Below the pieces are notes generated by a model. It saw only the letters and a list, made by a program, of their open reading frames with translations, ran no database searches and had not been told where the DNA came from. A stretch of DNA of 64,000 nt from Sphingomonas radiodurans (GTDB taxonomy: Bacteria > Pseudomonadota > Alphaproteobacteria > Sphingomonadales > Sphingomonadaceae), in NCBI RefSeq assembly GCF_020866845.1, contig NZ_CP086594.1, forward strand, positions 1,426,001 through 1,490,000. The letters are read 5' to 3'. Shown here piece after piece: positions 56,726 through 64,000 of this stretch; position 1 is the first letter of the stretch, and each line of letters begins with the position of its first letter. The translations under genes were made by a program, and so were the position numbers.

Positions 56726-57097
56726 GTGAATGGCGTGGCGGTTGGTGTGGCGAAGGAATGGGACGGCGCGGTCGTGCGGGCGTGGCTGGAAAGCCGCATC
56801 GCCGCAGCGCGCACCGATCAAGTGGCGGCGGAGCGCGGCGGCCGAGAGCTGCAGGACGATTGCGACAAGGCGACCGCGGAGGAAATGGTCTGCACGCTGA
56901 TGATGCGCGGCCGATCGGATTGGTCGCAGGCGGCGCTGCTGGAAAGCTTGCGCACGCTGCTTGAGCGCGACGAACATGTCTGGCGCGGGGTGTACAACGA
57001 TACGAAGTTCGACCGGCACGTCCGCACCTTCATCAAGAAGCTCGTCAAGATGACGAAGGCGAATGACGGGTTCGCCAATGTGGCGCATTACCAGTGA
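56726..57097 (+). CDS. Hypothetical protein, coupled to rsgA
   Basis: A 123-residue, largely helical, charged protein with no domain I recognise. It has a cluster of Glu/Asp/Arg and a KFDRHVRTFIKKLVKMTKA basic region near the C-terminus. The GTG at 56726 gives the longest form; a GTG at 56735 is also possible. Its stop overlaps the rsgA GTG start (GTGA), which argues that it is a real coding gene. It lies 90 bp from the divergent aldo/keto reductase. Confidence 0.6.
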   Translation: MNGVAVGVAKEWDGAVVRAWLESRIAAARTDQVAAERGGRELQDDCDKATAEEMVCTLMMRGRSDWSQAALLESLRTLLERDEHVWRGVYNDTKFDRHVRTFIKKLVKMTKANDGFANVAHYQ

Positions 57098-58101
57098 CTG
57101 ACATGAAACCAGTCGACCAACCCCTTCAGGATCTCGGCTGGACCGAGCATTTCGCCGCGCAAGTGACCGACGCGGAAGCCGGCCACTGCCGCCCCGTCCG
57201 GGTGATGGCGGTCCACCGCGGCGCGATCATGGTGTCGGGCGGCGGCGAGCAGCAGTCGATCACGCCCTATCTGCCCGGTGCGAAACCGACCGACGATCAT
57301 CCGACGGTCGGCGACTGGCTGCTGATCGACGAACAGACGGCGCAGCCGGTGCGGGTGCTCCAGCGCATGAACCTGTTCAAGCGGCTTGCGGCGGGCGATC
57401 CGCGCAAGGAGCAGATGATCGCCGCCAACGTCGACACCGTCTTCCTCGTCTCGTCGTGCAACCAGGACTTCAGCGTCGCGCGGCTGGAGCGCTATCTCGT
57501 GCTGGCGCGCGAGGTCGGCGTGCCCGCGGTTGTCGTGCTTACCAAGACCGACCTGACCGACACGCCGGAAGACTTCGTGGCGGCGGCGCGCGCGATCGAG
57601 CCGGGGCTGCCGGTGGAAAGCGTCGACGCGCGTGATGCCGCCACGGTCGCGCGGCTCGCGACATGGTGCGGGCCGGGCAAGACGGTGGCGCTGCTGGGCT
57701 CCTCCGGCGTGGGCAAATCGACGCTCGTCAACACGCTGCGCGGATCGAACAGTATCGCGACGCAGGCGATCCGCGAGCATGACGGCACCGGCCGCCACAC
57801 CACCACCGTGCGCGAGATGCACCGGCTGGAGTTCGGCGGCTGGCTGCTCGATCTGCCCGGCATGCGCGAAGTGCAGCTGACCGAAGCCGCGACGGGCATC
57901 GCCGAGATTTTCGACGACATCGCCGCGATCGCGCAGGATTGCCGCTTTTCGAATTGCTCGCACGGTAGCGAGCCGGGCTGCGCCATCCGCGGCGCGATCG
58001 AGAGCGGCGCGATAACGGTGGAGCGGTTCGAACGCTGGCGCACGCTGGAAGCCGGGGAGAGCGCGAACGCCGCGCGGCTGGCGAAGCGGCGGCCGCGGTA
58101 G
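57094..58101 (+). CDS. rsgA: Ribosome small subunit-dependent GTPase A
   Basis: A 335-residue circularly permuted GTPase that checks late 30S maturation. In order: OB-fold (~30-90), G4 (LTKTD, 149-153), G1 (GSSGVGKST, 202-210) and G3 (DLPGM, 253-257), the permuted layout of RsgA. The C-terminal zinc site is Cys283, Cys288, His290 and Cys296. Start: the GTG at 57094 overlaps the previous stop; the ATG at 57103 is an alternative. Length is standard. Confidence 0.95.
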   Translation: MTDMKPVDQPLQDLGWTEHFAAQVTDAEAGHCRPVRVMAVHRGAIMVSGGGEQQSITPYLPGAKPTDDHPTVGDWLLIDEQTAQPVRVLQRMNLFKRLAAGDPRKEQMIAANVDTVFLVSSCNQDFSVARLERYLVLAREVGVPAVVVLTKTDLTDTPEDFVAAARAIEPGLPVESVDARDAATVARLATWCGPGKTVALLGSSGVGKSTLVNTLRGSNSIATQAIREHDGTGRHTTTVREMHRLEFGGWLLDLPGMREVQLTEAATGIAEIFDDIAAIAQDCRFSNCSHGSEPGCAIRGAIESGAITVERFERWRTLEAGESANAARLAKRRPR

Positions 58102-58170
58102 CGCACGAACGGCGGTTGCCCCCGCCGACGTTCCGGACCAGCATGCGGCCTCGTAACTGGCGGAGCGGCG

Positions 58171-59595
58171 ATGCAGGACTATTCCTCTCATGACGCGATT
58201 GGGCTGGCGCAGCTCGTGCGCAGCGGCGCGGTCTCGGCGCCCGAGCTCGTCGAGGCGGCCATCGCGCAGGTCGAGCGACTCGACGACGCGATCAACGCGG
58301 TCGTTCATCGCGCGTACGACGAGGCGCGCACGGTAGCGGCCGGCGCACTGCCCGACGGGCCGTTCACGGGCGTGCCGTTCCTCGTCAAGGATCTCGGTGT
58401 CGGGGTCGCGGGCTGGCCGAACACTGGCGGCAGCCGCTTCTGCGCGGATGTCGTCGATACCGAGGATAGCGGCCTCACGCGCCGCTATCGCGACGCCGGC
58501 GTCGTGCTGCTCGGCCGCGGCGCATCGTCCGAATATGGCATCGTCGGCAATGTCGAGACGACGCTGTACGGGCCGACGCGCAATCCGTGGAACCCAGGCC
58601 ATATCGCGGGCGGCTCGTCGGGCGGATCGGCCGCAGCGGTGGCGGCGGGGATCGTGCCGATGGCGCATGCGTCCGACGGGCTCGGCTCGATCCGCATCCC
58701 GGCGGCGTGCTGCGGCCTCGTCGGCATGAAGCCGACGCGCGATCGCGTGCCCAACCTGCCCGACGGCTTCGATTATGCGATGGGCTTCGTCGTCGACCAT
58801 GTAGTCACGCGCAGCGTGCGCGACAGCGCCGCGATGCTCGATGCGACCGGGATCTCCGAGCCGGGTTCGCCCTATGCGGTGCCGGCCAAGGACGCGCCGT
58901 ATCTGGACCAAGTCGGCCGCAGCGTCGGCAAGCTGCGCATCGGCTGGTCGCCCGAGACGCCCGCCGGACAGCCGCTCCACCCCGACGTCATGGCCGTTCT
59001 CGAACACACCGCAGCTACGCTGTCCGCACTGGGGCATGACGTGCGCGAGGAATCGCTTGGCGTCGATCATCGCGCGATGGCGCGGGCGCGCGCGCCAGTA
59101 TCCGCCGCCAATTTCGCCGCCGGCATGCGCCGCGTGATCGAGCGGATCGGCCGCGAACCGCGCGAGGACGAGCTCGAACCGATGACCTGGGCCGCGCTGC
59201 AAGGCTCGCGGCAAGTGACCGGCGAGCAGGCGTTCTACGGTTATCAGGAGTTGCGCATGCTCACCCGCGGCGTGCTGCAGCGCTTCGAGGCGTTCGATGC
59301 CTACCTCACGCCGGTCATGGCGGCCCCGCCGCCGCCGATCGGCTTCTCCGATCCCGCCACCGTCAGCCCACGCGATCTCGGCAAGGCGCAGGTGGCGCTG
59401 TATCCGTTCACCCCGCTGTTCAACTTCACCGGGCAGCCATCGATCTCGCTGCCGCTGGGGATGAGCGCGGACGGCCTGCCGATCGGGATGATGTTCACTG
59501 GCCGCTATGCCGACGAGGCGACCTTGTACCGGCTCGCGGGGCAGCTCGAAAAGGAAATGCCGTGGGCGCAGCGCCGCCCGCAGGTATGGGCATGA
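58171..59595 (+). CDS. Amidase (amidase signature family)
   Basis: A 474-residue amidase. The Ser-Ser-Lys triad is complete: Lys73 in FLVKDLG, the cis-Ser in GGSSGGS (147-153) and nucleophile Ser173 in DGLGSIRIPAACCG, at the standard 24-residue spacing. It resembles the group containing 6-aminohexanoate cyclic dimer hydrolase but no specific substrate can be assigned. Cytoplasmic. It heads a three-gene operon, overlapping the aldonolactone oxidase-like gene (ATGA). Confidence 0.9.
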   Translation: MQDYSSHDAIGLAQLVRSGAVSAPELVEAAIAQVERLDDAINAVVHRAYDEARTVAAGALPDGPFTGVPFLVKDLGVGVAGWPNTGGSRFCADVVDTEDSGLTRRYRDAGVVLLGRGASSEYGIVGNVETTLYGPTRNPWNPGHIAGGSSGGSAAAVAAGIVPMAHASDGLGSIRIPAACCGLVGMKPTRDRVPNLPDGFDYAMGFVVDHVVTRSVRDSAAMLDATGISEPGSPYAVPAKDAPYLDQVGRSVGKLRIGWSPETPAGQPLHPDVMAVLEHTAATLSALGHDVREESLGVDHRAMARARAPVSAANFAAGMRRVIERIGREPREDELEPMTWAALQGSRQVTGEQAFYGYQELRMLTRGVLQRFEAFDAYLTPVMAAPPPPIGFSDPATVSPRDLGKAQVALYPFTPLFNFTGQPSISLPLGMSADGLPIGMMFTGRYADEATLYRLAGQLEKEMPWAQRRPQVWA

Positions 59596-60854
59596 GCGAA
59601 TGGCGCAACTGGTCGGGCAGCGTCGTCGCGCATCCTGACGTGATCGCGCGGCCGCGCGACGAGGCGGAGCTGGCGACGATCGTGCGCGAAGCGAGGGCCG
59701 TGCGCGTCACCGGCGCCGGGCATTCGTTCATGCCGCTGTGCGAGACGAGCGGCACGCTGGTGTCGCTCGACGACATGGCGGGCGAGCTGATCGTCGCGCC
59801 CGACCGGCAGAGCGTCGACGCACCCGCGGGCTGGAGCCTGAAGCGACTGACGCAGGCCTTGTGGGCGGAAGGGCTGTCGCTGCCCAACCAGGGCGACGTG
59901 AACCCGCAGTCGCTGGGCGGCGCGCTGGCGACAGGGACGCATGGGACGGGGCGGGATCTCGGCTCGCTGGCGACGCTCGCGCAATCCTTTCGGCTGGTGA
60001 CCGCGGACGGCAGCATCGTCGATTGCGATACCACGACCAATCCCGAGCTGTTCCAGGCGCAGCGACTGTCGCTTGGCTTGCTCGGCATCGCGACCCGCGC
60101 GCGCATCGCGGTGATCCCGGCGCTGCACCTCGAGGAGCGGATCGAGCGGCGCCCGCTCGCCGAGGTGCTCGAACGCCTGCCCGAGCTGGCGGCGGCGACG
60201 CGGCACATGGAATTCTTCCTGTTCCCCTACGCCGATACGGTGTCGCTGAAGACGCTTCACCCGACCGAGCCGGCCAGCCTGTCGCAGGGGGACGATGACG
60301 ATCGCGTGTTCCAGGCGTGTTGCGATTTCGCGGCCAAGGTGCCGCGCAGCGTGCCGATGATCCAGCGCACGCTGGCGCGCATCATGGGCGCCTCGCACCG
60401 CGTCGGGCCGGCATGGCAGATCTTTCCTTCAGAACGCACCGTGCGGTTCGAGGAAATGGAATATGAGCTGCCGGTCGCGAACGCGGTCGCGGCGCTGCGC
60501 GAGGCGCTGGCGCTGCTGCGCGCGCGCAAGATGCCGCTGGCCTTCCCGTTCGAGTTCCGGATGGTCGCGGCGGACGACATCTGGCTGTCGCCGTTCCACG
60601 CCGGCCCGTGCGCATCGATCTCGGTGCATCAATACGCCCCGATGCCGTGGGCGGCGCACTTCGCTGAGCTGGAAGCGGTATTCCGCGCGCACGGCGGCCG
60701 GCCGCACTGGGCCAAGCGCCACACGCTGACGAGCGCCGACGTGCAGTCGCTCTACCCAAAGGCGGCAGCGTTCGGCGCGGTGCGCAAACGGATCGATCCG
60801 GAGGGCAAGTTCATGAACGATCATTTGCGCCAGCTGTTCGATTTCTCGCTGTGA
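59592..60854 (+). CDS. FAD-binding aldonolactone oxidase-family protein (ALO/GulLO-like)
   Basis: A 420-residue flavoprotein of the D-arabinono-1,4-lactone/L-gulonolactone oxidase family. The FAD PP-loop is VTGAGHSFMPLCETSG with the His-Ser typical of this family, NQGDVNPQSLGGALATGTHG follows, and the C-terminal ALO domain has GGRPHWAKRH, the HWxK signature. It may oxidise an aldonolactone, a sugar alcohol or a related substrate. The ATG at 59592 overlaps the amidase stop by 4 bp (an ATG at 59586 is close). It is coupled to the downstream PLP enzyme by GTGA. Confidence 0.9.
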   Translation: MSEWRNWSGSVVAHPDVIARPRDEAELATIVREARAVRVTGAGHSFMPLCETSGTLVSLDDMAGELIVAPDRQSVDAPAGWSLKRLTQALWAEGLSLPNQGDVNPQSLGGALATGTHGTGRDLGSLATLAQSFRLVTADGSIVDCDTTTNPELFQAQRLSLGLLGIATRARIAVIPALHLEERIERRPLAEVLERLPELAAATRHMEFFLFPYADTVSLKTLHPTEPASLSQGDDDDRVFQACCDFAAKVPRSVPMIQRTLARIMGASHRVGPAWQIFPSERTVRFEEMEYELPVANAVAALREALALLRARKMPLAFPFEFRMVAADDIWLSPFHAGPCASISVHQYAPMPWAAHFAELEAVFRAHGGRPHWAKRHTLTSADVQSLYPKAAAFGAVRKRIDPEGKFMNDHLRQLFDFSL

Positions 60855-62002
60855 GCGGCATGCATCGCGACACCGCTAGCCAGCGCCTGCACGGCGATCT
60901 GATCGGCCAGCCGGGCTCGCGCGACCGGCTCAACACGCCGGCGCTGATCCTCGATGCCGACGCGTTCGCGCGCAACGTCGCGCGTATGGCCGATTTCGCG
61001 CGGCGGCATGGCCTGATCCTTCGGCCGCACGCCAAGTCGCACAAGAGCGCCGACATCGCCCGCGCGCAGCTCGCGAGCGGCGCGGTGGGGCTGTGTTGCG
61101 CGAAGCTCGGCGAGGCCGAGGCGCTGGCGGCGGAGGGGATCGACGGGCTGCACCTCACCTCCCCCGTCGTCACGCCGCCGGGGATCGCGCGGCTGGCGGC
61201 GCTGGCGCGTCGCATAGCGGCGCTGAGCATCGTGGCGGATCATCCCGACGTGGTCGATGCACTCGCCGTAGCCGCGCAGGGTGGTCCGCCGCTGACGGTG
61301 TTCGTCGACATCGATCCCGGCATCCACCGTACCGGCGTCGCCTCGCCGCAAGAAGCGGTGGCGCTCGCCCGGCGCATCGCCGATCACCCGAGCCTGCGCT
61401 ACGGCGGCGTGCAATTCTACTGCGGCGCGCAGCAGCATATCCAGGACTTCGCCGAGCGCCGCGCCGCGATCGTCGAGCGCACCGACTATCTAAGCACGTG
61501 CCTAGCGGCGCTGACGGCGGCGGATCTGGCGCCGGCGATCGTGACTGGCGGCGGCACCGGCAGCCACGTCATCGATGCCGAGCTCGGCGTGCTCACCGAG
61601 CTGCAGGTCGGCTCTTACATCTTCATGGACCGCGAATATTCGGATTGCGATCTGGGCGACGGCGGCGCGAAGCCGTTCGAGACCGCGCTGCTGGTCGACG
61701 CAGGCGTGATCAGCGCCAACGCGCCCGGGCTGGTCACGATCGACGCCGGGCTGAAGGCGTTCGCTACCGATACCGGCCCTCCAGCGATCCTCGCCGGCGC
61801 GGGCGAAAGTGCGCGTTACCGCTTCATGGGCGACGAGCATGGCGCAGTGATCGGCCCCGATCTCCCGGGGATCGGCGCGCGGATCACGCTGGGCACGCCG
61901 CACTGCGACCCGACCGTGAACCTGTACGATGCCTATCACGTGATCCGCGGCGACGTGCTGACCGCGATCTGGCCCGTCACCGCGCGCGGGCGCTCCGCCT
62001 AG
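60851..62002 (+). CDS. D-threonine aldolase-like PLP enzyme (alanine racemase N-terminal fold)
   Basis: A 383-residue fold-type III PLP enzyme. NTPALILDADAFARNVARMA starts the barrel, the Schiff-base Lys62 is in RPHAKSHKS, VDIDPGIHRTGV and FYCGAQQHIQ line the site, and TPHCDPTVNLYD carries the His/Asp metal site of the DSD1/D-threonine aldolase group. It likely cleaves a D-3-hydroxy-amino acid or dehydrates D-serine. The GTG at 60851 overlaps the previous stop (GTGA); an ATG at 60860 is an alternative. Last gene of the amidase operon. Confidence 0.9.
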   Translation: MSGMHRDTASQRLHGDLIGQPGSRDRLNTPALILDADAFARNVARMADFARRHGLILRPHAKSHKSADIARAQLASGAVGLCCAKLGEAEALAAEGIDGLHLTSPVVTPPGIARLAALARRIAALSIVADHPDVVDALAVAAQGGPPLTVFVDIDPGIHRTGVASPQEAVALARRIADHPSLRYGGVQFYCGAQQHIQDFAERRAAIVERTDYLSTCLAALTAADLAPAIVTGGGTGSHVIDAELGVLTELQVGSYIFMDREYSDCDLGDGGAKPFETALLVDAGVISANAPGLVTIDAGLKAFATDTGPPAILAGAGESARYRFMGDEHGAVIGPDLPGIGARITLGTPHCDPTVNLYDAYHVIRGDVLTAIWPVTARGRSA

Positions 62003-62020
62003 CGGGCTAAACCCGCGATC

Positions 62021-62764
62021 TCAGCACCCCAGCTGTTCGGCGAGCGCGATCAGACTGTCGGCCGACCAATCCCACTCCTCCGCCGCTTTGATATCGGGCG
62101 CGCGCCGGCCGCCATATTCGTCCGGCCGCGCGATATACGCCGTCCCCAGCCCACACGCGCGCGCCGCCGCCAGGTCGCTATGATGCGCAGCGACGAGGCA
62201 GACTTCCCCGGGTTCGACGCCAAGGATTTCAGCCGTACCGAGATACGCGCGCGGATCGGGCTTGTAGGCGCGCGTCACTTCGGCTCCGAGGATCGCATCC
62301 CACGGCAAGCCACCGCGCCGCGCCATCTCCATCATCAACGCGATATTGCCGTTCGACAGCGAAACGAGTGGAAACCCGCGCTTCAGCCGCGTCAGGCCCT
62401 CGACGGTGTCCGGCCACGGTGTCAGGCGACGCCAAGCGAACGTCCAGTCGCGCAGCCATTCCTCGTCCAGGCTGGCAGGATCGATGCCTTCGGCGAGCAG
62501 CGTTTCGTCCAGCATCTCGCGATGCAGCACGTCGAGCACCGTGAAACCCCGCCCCGACGCGGCGAACGCCTTCATCACGCTAAGGTAGCGAAAGCGCCAC
62601 GCGTCAGTGAACGCGAACGCGTCGATGTCCGCCCGGCCGATCCGTTGCAGGAAGCCGACCGACTCGGCCGCGATGCTGGACCGCCAGTCCACTACGGTGC
62701 CGAACACGTCGAACGCGAGCACTTTGGGTGCTGTTGAATCAGCCAATGGAACAGTCTCGATCAT
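62021..62764 (-). CDS. Haloacid dehalogenase type II (HAD family)
   Basis: A 247-residue HAD hydrolase. The nucleophile Asp19 lies in LAFDVFGTVVDW, followed by SLSNGN (motif II), KPDPRAY (motif III Lys) and the type II dehalogenase end VAAHHSDLAAARACG. It should hydrolyse L-2-haloacids or similar small substrates. The Met at 62764 gives the usual length; upstream in-frame sequence overlaps the end of the next gene. It converges on the amidase operon with 18 bp between. Confidence 0.9.
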   Translation of the reverse strand: MIETVPLADSTAPKVLAFDVFGTVVDWRSSIAAESVGFLQRIGRADIDAFAFTDAWRFRYLSVMKAFAASGRGFTVLDVLHREMLDETLLAEGIDPASLDEEWLRDWTFAWRRLTPWPDTVEGLTRLKRGFPLVSLSNGNIALMMEMARRGGLPWDAILGAEVTRAYKPDPRAYLGTAEILGVEPGEVCLVAAHHSDLAAARACGLGTAYIARPDEYGGRRAPDIKAAEEWDWSADSLIALAEQLGC

Positions 62765-62778
62765 GTCGTGAGCAAACA

Positions 62779-64000
62779 TCAGGGCAGGCGAAAGACCATC
62801 GATTGCTGCTGGCCCGAACACGCCAACGCGCCCGCCGGCCGATAGCTGCTGGTGAAGCGCGCGTCGCGCAAGACGCCCACCGCCGCCTCGTCGAAAATGA
62901 AGGGTGGATACGAGATGACCGCCCGCTGCGATCCCGTGCGCCCATCGGCGGTGACGTCGAACTCGGTGCGCACCCAGCCTTCGAAACCCATCCTCACGGC
63001 GGCCATCGGGTAATCATCGCTGCTCGCGCCCGTACGCGTTGTTGCGGGGCGTAGGCCAACCAACGAACATTGCTCCGCCGTCAGCCCCGTGCGCTGGAAC
63101 GCCGCCTGCGCGCCGGCGAAGTCGTTGGCGGCGGCGAGCAGGTTCGCCTGCTGCAAGAGCGCCGCCACCTTGAGCGGATGCGTGTCAGGCAGCGGCGACG
63201 TGATGACACCGTCAAGCAACGCCATCGCATCGGCCGGCGAGCGCGACTTGAAGCCCGGCGCGGCGATCGACAGGCGCAGCGTGCCGGCGGCGATCGGGTC
63301 GGCCGCGACGCCGGGTTCGGCCAGCGCCGCACGCAGCCCCTCGCGATAGCGCGTAGCGTTGTATTTCTTCTGGTCCCACACGAGGGCCAGGACGCGGACG
63401 GCAGGTGGCGCCTGAAGCGCGGCCGACCGCGCTTGAACCTGCTGCCGCATCGCCTCCTGTTCCTTTTCGTCCGCAGCGGGATTGAGCGCCACCGACAGCG
63501 CGCCACGCAACGCCAGCACGCCCTCACCAGACGCAGCCGCACGCTGCAGCGGCAAGGCGCGCGCATCCGGCAGGCCTTCCCACGCCGTTTCGGTGATGCC
63601 CCGCGATGCGAACCACGCCGTCACCGCGTCGGCGAGCGGCCGGTAGAGCGATGGTCCCTGGGGCGCCCGCAGGCAACGCAACTCGACGCGCGTCGAGGCG
63701 CGAAAGATCAGTGGAATCGCCTTCGCGTCTTCCGCCCGCCACGACCAATCGCTCACCGCCTGGGCAAAGGCGATCGCGGTCGGCCGCTGCCCGGTCGTGA
63801 AGACCGTCGCGACATCGGCGACATGGCCATCATCCTCCAGCGTGAATTCGACGACCGCCATGTCGTCGGGGCTGAGGCCGGCAGCAGGATCGCATGCCGG
63901 CGGGTCCATCGCGACAGCGCGCGAGAACGGCGTGTCCTTCATGCGACCCGCGCCGGTATAAGCGAGGTAGCGGCGCGCGTTGTCCATGTCCTTGTTGCGC
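62779..64000 (-). CDS. TonB C-terminal-domain protein (5' end beyond the window)
   Basis: At least 406 residues are visible and the frame stays open to the window edge, so the N-terminus with any signal or membrane anchor is missing. The C-terminal ~60 residues (MGFEGWVRTEFDVTADGRTG, then YPPFIFDEAAVGVLRDARF) form a TonB C-terminal-like fold. A related but weaker segment occurs near the visible N-terminus (AVVEFTLEDDGHVADVATVF). The middle is helical and Ala-rich. It may be an energy-transducer-like or protein-interaction protein rather than a true TonB. It is 14 bp upstream of the HAD gene on the same strand. Confidence 0.75.
   Translation of the reverse strand, partial: RNKDMDNARRYLAYTGAGRMKDTPFSRAVAMDPPACDPAAGLSPDDMAVVEFTLEDDGHVADVATVFTTGQRPTAIAFAQAVSDWSWRAEDAKAIPLIFRASTRVELRCLRAPQGPSLYRPLADAVTAWFASRGITETAWEGLPDARALPLQRAAASGEGVLALRGALSVALNPAADEKEQEAMRQQVQARSAALQAPPAVRVLALVWDQKKYNATRYREGLRAALAEPGVAADPIAAGTLRLSIAAPGFKSRSPADAMALLDGVITSPLPDTHPLKVAALLQQANLLAAANDFAGAQAAFQRTGLTAEQCSLVGLRPATTRTGASSDDYPMAAVRMGFEGWVRTEFDVTADGRTGSQRAVISYPPFIFDEAAVGVLRDARFTSSYRPAGALACSGQQQSMVFRLP

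Noticed and set aside
57088..59214. A 708-codon minus-strand frame across rsgA and the amidase gene
   Set aside because: Both plus-strand genes have complete catalytic motifs; the antisense protein has no domain and spans the gene boundary.

Overview
The window is GC-rich, densely coded chromosomal DNA from an alphaproteobacterium, most likely a sphingomonad (Sphingomonas or a close relative). The case rests on the protein families (Wza/Wzc/Wzy polysaccharide genes, CopA/CopB, TonB-dependent receptor, EcfG-type promoters, FixL/FixJ), many ATGA/GTGA/TGATG gene overlaps, and palindromic intergenic repeats of the kind common in sphingomonads. I see no insertion sequence, prophage, CRISPR array, rRNA or replication origin. 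There is one tRNA (Thr, anticodon GGT).

Layout. 1-8.7 kb: exopolysaccharide export and assembly locus (flippase end, two GT4 glycosyltransferases, Wza-like lipoprotein, Wzc-like chain-length protein with a degenerate kinase domain, Wzy-like polymerase), followed on the other strand by a JmjC/cupin-like protein and a FemAB/CelD-like acyltransferase. 8.8-11.5 kb: SDR, zinc alcohol dehydrogenase and SRPBCC genes behind a good EcfG (general stress) promoter. 11.5-16.3 kb: esterase, DUF188 protein, copper resistance pair copA-copB, thioesterase. 16.4-25.8 kb: second flippase, polA, a class A beta-lactamase-like lipoprotein, nadB, Xaa-Pro aminopeptidase. 26.1 kb: tRNA-Thr.

26.2-41.2 kb is the most interesting part. 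A FixL-type heme-PAS kinase, FixJ-type regulator and FixT-like degenerate receiver sit between operons for an alternative oxidase, a GH130 protein, a P-type ATPase, an L,D-transpeptidase and a VIT1-type metal transporter on one side, and NAD(P)H oxidoreductase, phosphoketolase and acetate kinase on the other. I read this as an oxygen-limitation module: FixL senses O2; AOX and the quinone reductase give a flexible electron sink; phosphoketolase plus AckA make ATP without respiration. A short motif (ACTACGT, resembling a FixJ half-site) occurs upstream of each transcription unit.

41.2-64 kb: a PA2169-family stress protein behind a second EcfG promoter, membrane AraC regulator, S41 peptidase-like protein, HNH protein, a cNMP-domain/thioredoxin-reductase fusion lacking CxxC, an ECF42 sigma factor with its DGPF partner, a bacterial FeS cryptochrome/photolyase, an enoyl-CoA hydratase relative, a TonB receptor coupled to an exported PLP enzyme, DUF3616 protein, aldo/keto reductase, rsgA, a coupled amidase / aldonolactone oxidase / D-threonine aldolase-like operon, a HAD dehalogenase and a TonB C-terminal-domain protein cut by the window end.
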